Below, piece after piece: positions 57,725-64,000 of a DNA stretch of 64,000 bases. The position numbers were made by a program, and so were the translations under genes. Numbering within the stretch: the stretch's first letter is position 1; each line of letters begins with the position of its first letter. This DNA is from Rhodococcus sp. KRD197 (GTDB taxonomy: Bacteria; Actinomycetota; Actinomycetes; Mycobacteriales; Mycobacteriaceae). The notes beneath the pieces were generated by a model. The model was not told the DNA's origin, searched no databases, and saw only the letters and a list, made by a program, of their open reading frames with translations. The stretch is taken from NCBI RefSeq assembly GCF_017168235.1, contig NZ_JABFAO010000002.1, forward strand, positions 1 to 64,000, written 5' to 3'.

Positions 57725-58881
57725 GCGGAGATCACCGACTCGCGTCCCAGTTCTGCAGCGCCGGTGTGACCGGACAGGCTGGTGACGAGATCGAATTCGG
57801 CAAGGATGCAGCGCAAGACGTGCTCCACGCCCGACTGGCCGCCGAGCGCGAGACCGTAGAGGAAAGGTCGGCCCAGCAGCACTGCATCGGCGCCGAGTGC
57901 GAGCGCTTTCGCCATGTCCGCACCTGTTCTGACGCCGGAGTCGAACAGCACGGTCAACCGATCGCCGACGGCATCGACGATACCGGGCAGGGCATCCAAT
58001 GATGCTCGTGCGCCGTCGATCTGGCGGCCACCATGATTGGACACCACGATACCGTCGACTCCATGCTCTGCCGCGGCACGTGCGTCCACCTCGGTGCAGA
58101 TTCCCTTCAGCACGATCGGACCGTCCCAGTGCTCGCGCAGAAAGCCGAGCTGCGACCAGTTCAATCCGGGATTGGGGAACATCTTCGCCCAATGCATCGC
58201 GGCAGCAACGGGGTTGGCCTCGACCGACTGCTCGAGCCCGGCCAGGAACGCCGGGTCGGTGAGGTAGTTCTCGATTCCGAGATTCGCCAGGAAGGGCAGG
58301 TAACCGCGATCGAGATCGGCGGGTCGCCAGCCGAGCATCGTGGTGTCCAGGGTCAGGACCAGCGTGGTGAAGCCGGATTTCTTCGCGCGGTCCAGAAAGC
58401 TGAGCAGCACCGATTCATCGGTGGGCCAATACAACTGGTACCACCGCGGGGCATCGCCACCGGCCTCGGCGATCTGCTCGAACGAGTGCGAGGCCTGGGT
58501 GGAGTGAATGTACGGCACCCCCAGTGACGCCGCTGCGCGTGCGGAGGCGAGCTCGCCCTCCGGGTGCGCCAAAGTCTGAACTCCCACCGGTGCGATCAGC
58601 AACGGCGCGGGCATCTCGGTGCCGAGAACTGTGGTGGAGTGATCACGTTCGGCGGCGCTGCGAAGCATCCGAGGAGCAATGCGCCAGCGGTCGAAAGCAT
58701 CCCGATTGGCGCGAGCGGTGGACCCGCTGCCCGCGCTCGCCACGATGTACCCCAGCGCCTCCGGCGTCAGCGTGGCAGCCGCCTGCTCCTCGAGCTTCGC
58801 AAGATTCGTCGTGATCTGCGGCCGCTGATCGGTGAACATGCCCTGCGCGTAGATGCCGATCTGGTGGTCACTGAAGTTCAT
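57721..58881 (-). CDS. FMN-dependent alpha-hydroxy acid oxidase (lactate 2-monooxygenase-like)
   Basis: 386 residues. The TIM barrel has LIAPVGVQTLAHPEGE, VLKGICTEVDA with the FMN Lys, the active-site His-Gly-Gly-Arg in VVSNHGGRQIDG, and FDSGVRTGADMAKALALGADAVLLG (the phosphate-binding region). LGWRPADLDRGYLPF is typical of the lactate monooxygenase branch. It lies between an amidotransferase (31 bp) and a GH13 gene (overlap). Confidence 0.9.
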   Translation of the reverse strand: MNFSDHQIGIYAQGMFTDQRPQITTNLAKLEEQAAATLTPEALGYIVASAGSGSTARANRDAFDRWRIAPRMLRSAAERDHSTTVLGTEMPAPLLIAPVGVQTLAHPEGELASARAAASLGVPYIHSTQASHSFEQIAEAGGDAPRWYQLYWPTDESVLLSFLDRAKKSGFTTLVLTLDTTMLGWRPADLDRGYLPFLANLGIENYLTDPAFLAGLEQSVEANPVAAAMHWAKMFPNPGLNWSQLGFLREHWDGPIVLKGICTEVDARAAAEHGVDGIVVSNHGGRQIDGARASLDALPGIVDAVGDRLTVLFDSGVRTGADMAKALALGADAVLLGRPFLYGLALGGQSGVEHVLRCILAEFDLVTSLSGHTGAAELGRESVISA

Positions 58882-58912
58882 GACCTCCACCGTAATAGCA
58901 GAGCCGGTCCGA

Positions 58913-59614
58913 TCAGCGCGATTGACGCCCGATCCACGCGTCGAGCAGGGCGCTGCAGCGGGCACGCGCGTCCCGTTCGCCTGCCTCGAGGTCTTCCCGA
59001 ATCGCCGCGACCAGCTGACGATCGTGTTCGACACCGTCGCGTGCCCACGCGTGCGCCCAGGAGTCGAAGGTATCGACGTCGATCTCGGGGTGGAACTGCA
59101 CTCCCAGGTGGGGACCTGCCGTGAAGGCCTGCTGGCCGGCATCGTTGCGAGCGATCACCGTTGCGCTGTCGGGGGCTACGAAGGTGTCGCCGTGGAACTG
59201 CATCCACGGACCGCTGCCGACCAACTCGGGGCAGTCGGACTCGATGTCTGTCATTCCGTGTTCCGGCCAGTCGGACTTGGTGACGGTTCCGCCGAGGATC
59301 TGCGCGAGCAGTTGGCCGCCGAAGCAGACGCCGAGAATGGGTACGTCGAGGCCGATGGCGCGTTCGAGGTAGGCGGTTTCGGGGCCGACCCATGGATTGA
59401 GGTCGTAGGCCGCATCGGGGGAGCCCATGACCACGACCATCGCGGCGTCGCCGAGTGGTGGTGGCGTCGATGCGGATGCGTAGTCGAAGGAGTGCACCTG
59501 CAACTGAAATCCGCGTTGCTGAAGTTCGGGTATGAACGTGCCGATGTTGCGGTAGCCCAGGGCCGGATCTCGGTCGTGGACCAGTACGACGGCTCTGCTG
59601 TTCGTCTCGGACAC
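58913..59614 (-). CDS. Class I glutamine amidotransferase-like protein
   Basis: 233 residues from the GTG at 59614, with GGAGGG 7 bases upstream. Catalytic Cys97 in LGVCFGGQLLA, and His-Glu in GVQFHPEID complete the GATase1 triad. It resembles GMP synthase-like free-standing amidotransferases. Partner synthetase not found here. First gene of the three-gene operon with the FMN oxidase and GH13 enzyme. Confidence 0.88.
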   Translation of the reverse strand: MSETNSRAVVLVHDRDPALGYRNIGTFIPELQQRGFQLQVHSFDYASASTPPPLGDAAMVVVMGSPDAAYDLNPWVGPETAYLERAIGLDVPILGVCFGGQLLAQILGGTVTKSDWPEHGMTDIESDCPELVGSGPWMQFHGDTFVAPDSATVIARNDAGQQAFTAGPHLGVQFHPEIDVDTFDSWAHAWARDGVEHDRQLVAAIREDLEAGERDARARCSALLDAWIGRQSR

Positions 59615-59660
59615 GGCACTCCCTCCGGTTCTGCTGCGCACGGTAACCGCAGACTACGGT

Positions 59661-61550
59661 GTGTCCGTGCCACCTCGTCGACGCAAGCCCACCACTAGGA
59701 AACCGGCACGCAAGAAACCTGTCCGCAAGACTGCCTCACCCGATCTGCGGCCACCGGATCCCGGTGAGCGCGTCTGGGTACTCGACGTCCCATTCGAGGA
59801 CCGCAGTCTCGCCTCGGCGTCGGGCGCGCGGTGGTACCCCGGGCCGCGAGTGTTCGCCTACTACGGAACCGAGCTGCCCGACGGTCTTGTCTCGTTCGAG
59901 TCGATGCCCTACAGCCTGCAGCGCTGGATCGAGGACGACTGCAACGAAAGCTGGCGGCCCGAGACAGTTCATGAACGGTCGATGACTCCTCGCGAGACGC
60001 AGCTGGAATCGGTGCGCCGTCAGCTGGGTGCCATGGCCGCCGGCTTCCCGTATTTTGCGCAGATGGACTCGACGGGGCTCGGGAAGACACTGGCCGTCTG
60101 CGAGGCCGTCCGCCAGATGGATGACGACACGACGAACACAGTCCTCGTCGTCGCTCCCAAGGGCGCACTTCCTGGCTGGAGGCGCACCATTGCCGACTCA
60201 GAGGCCGATCTCGATCCGGCCGACCGCAGGCGCTGGTTGCTGGTGACGTATCAGTCGACGAAGAAGCTGCTGACGGTTCCGGAGGACATCGACCTGGGCA
60301 AGCGCAAGAAGACCCAGAACAAGCGGACCATCGCGCTCGGTGAACTCCGCTTCGACATCGACGTCGTCATCGCCGACGAGTCGCACGCGCTGATGAACAT
60401 CGAATCGCAGCAGTCACAGATCGTATGGCGATATCAGGAGGCTGCGCGGGCGGTGGTGTGGATGTCGGCGACGCCGGGGTACCAGCCGATGCACTTCGCT
60501 TACATGGCACGGGCCATCGAACAGAGCCGCGGCACCACGATCATCGGCGACGAGGACACCCTCGGTTACGCCGTCACGACCAAGTGGGCGACGTTTCTGC
60601 AAGCGGAGGAGTTCGCGCTGAAGGAAGGCAAGGCTGCCGGCCTGAAGACCTGGAGGTGGGAGCCCGAGGACGCCGCCCGACGCGAACGCGACATCGGTGC
60701 CATCCACGGTTGGCTGGCGGGCGGGTCCGTGCCGTGGTCGATCTCCCGGCCATCACCGCCGACGCCCCGGGAGCCTCTCGGCCAGGAGCTGACCGCGGCT
60801 CAGAAGCGTCTGTACAACTCGGCGTGGGTGGACTATCGGCGAGAATTGGGCCTGCCGCTGTGGAAATCCGTCGGCGGTAGGCGCGTACTGCAGAAGAATC
60901 CCAGTACGCGCGCCGCTGCCCTTCGTTTCCGGCAGAAGTGCTCGTATCTTCGGATCCCGGCGACTGCCGACCAGGTTCGAGCCTGGATCCGCGAGGGCAA
61001 TCAGGTGTTCGTCTCGATGTTCTACCGCGAGTCCGTCGCTGCGCTGGCCGAGACGTTGCGCGAGGAGGGTCTCGTCGTCGCTGTCGTCGACGGCAGCATG
61101 AGCAGTAGTGATCAGGAACTGGAAATTCGACGGTTCCAGACCGGCGCGGCCCCGGTGATCGTCTCCACCACGACGAGTGCGATCAACCTCCACACCAACG
61201 AGCTGCTACTGCCGGACAAGCATCATCAGGTCACTCCGCAGGCTCCGCTCCAGTCCGTGTCGACCGCGGCCCCGCGCGTGACGCTCATTCATGATCCGCG
61301 GTGGACTCCCATCGACATCCGCCAGATCGAGGGCCGCGCGAACAGGATCGACAACGACCACAACCACACCACTTCGACCTGCTACTACGGCTACGCCGAG
61401 GGCACCGTCGAGGAGGAGATGGTGTTGACGGGTATCGAGCGGATCGCCGATCTGGGCTCCATCGTCGGACAGTCGGACCTCATCGATCCGGAAGCCTTCC
61501 TCGCTGCACGAGCGGACGACCGGAATGGGAACATACGTTCGATATCGTGA
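59661..61550 (+). CDS. SNF2-like helicase with DUF5710-like N terminus
   Basis: 629 residues (GTG at 59661; GTG at 59667 also possible). A basic N terminus is followed by a DUF5710-like segment (LDVPFEDRSLASASGARWYP, about 42-62). Helicase motifs: I STGLGKTLAV, II VIADESHAL, III WMSATPG, later QIEGRANRID as motif VI. HHQVTPQAPLQSV precedes a long loop. DUF5710-helicase proteins are known from actinobacterial plasmids and phages. No nuclease, methylase or phage gene is next to it, so its role is open. Divergent from the amidotransferase operon. Confidence 0.85.
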   Translation: MSVPPRRRKPTTRKPARKKPVRKTASPDLRPPDPGERVWVLDVPFEDRSLASASGARWYPGPRVFAYYGTELPDGLVSFESMPYSLQRWIEDDCNESWRPETVHERSMTPRETQLESVRRQLGAMAAGFPYFAQMDSTGLGKTLAVCEAVRQMDDDTTNTVLVVAPKGALPGWRRTIADSEADLDPADRRRWLLVTYQSTKKLLTVPEDIDLGKRKKTQNKRTIALGELRFDIDVVIADESHALMNIESQQSQIVWRYQEAARAVVWMSATPGYQPMHFAYMARAIEQSRGTTIIGDEDTLGYAVTTKWATFLQAEEFALKEGKAAGLKTWRWEPEDAARRERDIGAIHGWLAGGSVPWSISRPSPPTPREPLGQELTAAQKRLYNSAWVDYRRELGLPLWKSVGGRRVLQKNPSTRAAALRFRQKCSYLRIPATADQVRAWIREGNQVFVSMFYRESVAALAETLREEGLVVAVVDGSMSSSDQELEIRRFQTGAAPVIVSTTTSAINLHTNELLLPDKHHQVTPQAPLQSVSTAAPRVTLIHDPRWTPIDIRQIEGRANRIDNDHNHTTSTCYYGYAEGTVEEEMVLTGIERIADLGSIVGQSDLIDPEAFLAARADDRNGNIRSIS

Positions 61551-61583
61551 TAGTCTCGCAAAGCCGTCCGAGAGCGACCACTC

Positions 61584-61623
61584 GCGGACGGTCCAAACAA
61601 GATGCGGACGGTCCAAACAAGAT
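61584..61623 (+). repeat. Two 20 bp tandem repeats after the helicase gene
   Basis: GCGGACGGTCCAAACAAGAT occurs at 61584-61603 and 61604-61623 without mismatch, in the gap between the helicase stop and the small Cys-rich gene. Confidence 0.95.
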
Positions 61624-61656
61624 TCAGGGCGGTAGCGACCATGGCGGGTGCCGAGG

Positions 61657-61926
61657 ATGTCGACGCCAGATGCCGCCGGTGACTTCTCGTCGACCCTGCA
61701 TCGATCGGGCGATCGATGGATCGAGAGCGCGCCCTCGCGGTGCGCCCGCGGTCATGCCCTCGGCCCGCGAACCGTGCTGGTCGGTTCGAGGGCATGCTCC
61801 TGCGGCCGCGGACATCACCGCACCCACGTGTGCCGCAGGTGCGAGGACGTCACGTTCACTCCGCCCCTCGGCCCCGCCTGCTCCGACGCGAGTTTCGACT
61901 CCCGAGCGAGCGACCGGCCGACGTGA
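61657..61926 (+). CDS. Small Cys/His-rich protein (zinc-binding candidate)
   Basis: 89 residues from the ATG at 61657 (a GTG at 61648 is in frame). It has seven Cys/His-rich positions: CARGHALG, CSCGRGHHRTH and CRRCED, followed by TPPLGPAC. Similar short proteins with a GH...CSC...H...C pattern are found across mycobacteria and rhodococci. A zinc ribbon is likely. Function unknown. Confidence 0.65.
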   Translation: MSTPDAAGDFSSTLHRSGDRWIESAPSRCARGHALGPRTVLVGSRACSCGRGHHRTHVCRRCEDVTFTPPLGPACSDASFDSRASDRPT

Positions 61927-61953
61927 GGTCCGCGTAACGGTAGCGTCGAGGTC

Positions 61954-62691
61954 GTGCACACCCCTGAGGAGTTGCTTGCAGCCGCCCAAGGCTCACCCGC
62001 CGCTGTCGCGGTGCACGATCGTCGGGCGTGGGTAGACCTGTATGCGGACGCCGGCGAGGTCAATGATCCCGTCGGATCACGGCCACACCGCGGCCGCGAA
62101 GCCATCGAACGTTTCTACGACACCTTCATCGCGCCGAACACCATCGAATTCCACATCGAGAGCGAGGCCGTTTCCGGCATGTCCGTGGTACGCGACCTCA
62201 ACCTCGTAACCGTCATGTCCACCGGCGCGAGGCTCGAGGTGCCGATGCATCTTCGCTACGACTTCGTCGAGGAGAACGGAACGCTGAAAATTGCCCGACT
62301 CGCTGCGCATTGGGAACTCGCGACGATGATCGGGCAGCTGCTGCGCGCAGGCATTCCTGGGCTCGTCGCGTCCGCGAAGCTCACTCCGCAGCTGATCGGA
62401 AATCAGGGTCTGAGCGGCGCGATGGGATTTCTGGGCGGATTCCGTGGCGTCGGGAGAAAGGGCAAGACCGTCGCCGAGCATGAGCTGCGCGCATTGCACC
62501 GGCCCGCCGATGGAGCGGATGTTTCCGCCGAGGAGCTGCGCCGCGCACGCTTCAAGAAGTGGATCGCAGCAGGCAGAACAGTGAGTGTTTCCGCCGAATT
62601 CGACTCCGGCCCGGGCATCGTGTTCGTCGAATTCACCCAACGCGCCCTGCAGGTCGAGACCATCACGGTATTCAGAACGCACCCGGTGTGA
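61954..62691 (+). CDS. NTF2-like fold protein with C-terminal extension
   Basis: 245 residues from the GTG at 61954. The first ~130 residues are a SnoaL/ketosteroid isomerase-like domain (YADAGEVNDPVGSRPHRGREAIERFYDTF). The second half has a Gly-rich segment (LSGAMGFLGGFRGVGRKG) and ends with a strand-rich stretch (VFVEFTQRALQVETITVF). No enzyme assigned. The NTF2-like part often binds a steroid or lipid. Confidence 0.72.
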   Translation: MHTPEELLAAAQGSPAAVAVHDRRAWVDLYADAGEVNDPVGSRPHRGREAIERFYDTFIAPNTIEFHIESEAVSGMSVVRDLNLVTVMSTGARLEVPMHLRYDFVEENGTLKIARLAAHWELATMIGQLLRAGIPGLVASAKLTPQLIGNQGLSGAMGFLGGFRGVGRKGKTVAEHELRALHRPADGADVSAEELRRARFKKWIAAGRTVSVSAEFDSGPGIVFVEFTQRALQVETITVFRTHPV

Positions 62692-62716
62692 ATCGGTGAC
62701 GGCATAATCGACTGAC

Positions 62717-63820
62717 ATGCAGGCAGTCGGTCGGTACGCATTCGTTCTTGCGCTGACTTTCGCTGCGTCCGCGCTGGCCGCACCCCTGGGTCCAGGAGTC
62801 CTGGACGCGCCCGAACAAACCCCGCCGGCAACTGCCCCACCCGTCGCTCTGCCGCCACCGCCACCGCCGGCACCACTGACCCTCGAACAACTCTCCGCCC
62901 AAATCGATCCGACTATTGTCACCCTCTCCGCCGAGTTCGGGCTCTACGGCGTCGCGGGCACCGGCTTCGTCGTCGACCCCGACGGGTTGGTGCTCACCAA
63001 CTTCCACGTTGTCGAGGAGGCGACCGACATCACGGCCGTACATCAGGGCAACGGACTCATCTACGACGCGTCGGTGCTGGGCTACGACAGAACGCGCGAT
63101 CTCGCCGTGCTGCAGTTGGCCAACGCCTCGAACCTCCAGGTCGCGGCGATCGGCACCTCGGCGAACGTGGCGGTGGGCGATCCGGTGACCGCCGTCGGGA
63201 ACGCCGATGGCGCGGGCGCCCTGGTGCCTGCACCGGGCAAGATCGTTGCTCTCGATCGGTCGGTGCTGGCGCAGAGCTCGGTGAACGGCTCGCGCAACGA
63301 ACTGACCGGGATGATCCAGATCGATGCCGATGTGCGGTCCGGTGATTCAGGTGGCCCACTCGTCGATGCGTGGGGGAGCGTCATCGGCGTCGACGCTGCC
63401 GGTCTGTCCGAAGAGGCCCGCCAGACCCAGGCGCCCGAGGCGTACGCCATCCCCATCGACGACGCCATGGCTGTTTTCGAGCAGGTACGCACGGGCCGCT
63501 CGGGAGGCACCGTCCACGTCGGTCCGACGCCCTATCTCGGTATCGGAGTGCGCGACGTTTCGGCCTTCCGCGCAAGCGGGCCGACCCAGGGCGCAGTGAT
63601 CGCGTCCGTCGCATCCGACTCACCGGCAGAACGCTCAGGTCTCCTGAGGGGCGATGTGATCGTCTCGTTCGACGGTCGCGCTGTCCGCAACTCGGACGAG
63701 CTGACCGGAGAGATGATCGGACGTCGCCCCGGCGACCGCATCGATCTCGAATGGGTCAGTGAGCAGGGCGTACTTCAGCAGCGCACGGTCACTCTCGAAC
63801 AAGGCTCGCCCACCGCCTGA
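62717..63820 (+). CDS. Secreted HtrA/PepA-like serine protease with PDZ domain
   Basis: 367 residues. Signal peptide (MQAVGRYAFVLALTFAASALA), a Pro-rich linker (about 35-55), then a trypsin-like domain with His97 (LTNFHVVE), Asp128 (TRDLAVLQ) and Ser211 (RSGDSGGPL), and a PDZ domain about 268-360 (GVRDVSAF to EWVSEQGV). It resembles mycobacterial Mtb32A/PepA-type proteases, which act in the cell envelope. ATG at 62717. Confidence 0.92.
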   Translation: MQAVGRYAFVLALTFAASALAAPLGPGVLDAPEQTPPATAPPVALPPPPPPAPLTLEQLSAQIDPTIVTLSAEFGLYGVAGTGFVVDPDGLVLTNFHVVEEATDITAVHQGNGLIYDASVLGYDRTRDLAVLQLANASNLQVAAIGTSANVAVGDPVTAVGNADGAGALVPAPGKIVALDRSVLAQSSVNGSRNELTGMIQIDADVRSGDSGGPLVDAWGSVIGVDAAGLSEEARQTQAPEAYAIPIDDAMAVFEQVRTGRSGGTVHVGPTPYLGIGVRDVSAFRASGPTQGAVIASVASDSPAERSGLLRGDVIVSFDGRAVRNSDELTGEMIGRRPGDRIDLEWVSEQGVLQQRTVTLEQGSPTA

Positions 63821-63830
63821 GGGTGCACCT

Positions 63831-64000
63831 TCACGCTTGCAGCACGGACAGCACGTTGCCCGCCGGATCGGTGAACCAGGCGATCAGCGGACCACCCTTG
63901 CGGAAGATGCCCCGCTCGTCGGTACCCATCTCCGGATACTGCTGACAATGCACCCCTTTCGCATTCAATGCATCCACCGCCGCGTCGATGTCCGCGACGG
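63831..64000 (-). CDS. VOC-family protein, C-terminal part (cut by window edge)
   Basis: Only the last 56 codons are in the window. The end reads [20 protein letters not shown], the usual final strand and metal-ligand region of a glyoxalase-like domain. The gene continues beyond the right edge. It ends 10 bp from the protease gene stop. Confidence 0.75.
   Translation of the reverse strand, partial: VADIDAAVDALNAKGVHCQQYPEMGTDERGIFRKGGPLIAWFTDPAGNVLSVLQA

Noticed and set aside
59661-61926. Prophage remnant around the helicase
   Set aside because: No integrase, terminase, capsid or attachment-site repeats are seen; neighbours are ordinary chromosomal genes.

Overview
The window looks like chromosomal DNA of a mycolic-acid actinobacterium, most likely a Rhodococcus. 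The evidence is the high GC content, frequent GTG starts and ATGA gene overlaps, and families typical of Mycobacterium/Rhodococcus: the nitrogen-starvation (Nit1C-type) cluster, a DUF222-HNH (13E12-like) gene with an SOS box, a three-domain LigD, GAF-ANTAR regulators and a mycoredoxin-like protein. The genus is inferred from these families, not from a marker gene. There is no transposase, integrase, CRISPR array or rRNA. One tRNA is present, the initiator tRNA-fMet.

Layout. 1-6709 (minus): one tightly overlapped operon of the Nit1C/nitrogen-starvation type, running conserved protein, radical SAM, GNAT-AIR synthase fusion, nitrilase-fold hydrolase, small conserved protein, flavoprotein, a second nitrilase-fold protein that has lost its catalytic Cys and Glu, and a glycosyltransferase cut by the window edge. 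6.9-31 kb: mixed housekeeping and repair genes (LigD, AlkA-like glycosylase, RNase H, HhH protein), transporters, two CNNM/CBS proteins, a TetR-zapE divergent pair with a perfect operator, and an SOS-box DUF222-HNH gene. 30.6-38.3 kb: a possible small non-ribosomal peptide locus with an iron-box-like site, a stand-alone C-terminal half of a condensation domain, a MacB-type ABC pair and an A-T-TE synthetase; nfo sits inside it on the other strand. 39-43 kb: Lon-N protein, a shared bidirectional terminator, tRNA-fMet, and a TetR/ABC1-kinase/glutaredoxin operon.

44-50.5 kb holds hydrolases, an Orc1-like AAA ATPase followed by a row of three hairpins, and a free-standing LeuA regulatory-domain protein. 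That protein is preceded by what looks like a leader peptide with Leu-Leu-Val-Val codons and competing RNA helices. 50.6-53.8 kb is a cluster of four ANTAR proteins in two convergent, translationally coupled pairs. 53.8-56.0 kb is a two-gene operon (short-chain dehydrogenase and NtaA/DszA-type flavin monooxygenase) behind a clear TPP riboswitch, which points to an uncharacterised thiamine-related oxidation. 56-64 kb: an amidotransferase/FMN-oxidase/GH13 operon, a lone SNF2-like helicase with a DUF5710-like N terminus, a small Cys-rich protein, an NTF2-like protein, a secreted HtrA-type protease and the end of a VOC protein.

The observations most worth following are the TPP-riboswitch flavin-monooxygenase operon, the LeuA-domain protein with its leader, the pseudo-nitrilase next to an intact paralogue, the ANTAR cluster, and the split-condensation/A-T-TE locus.
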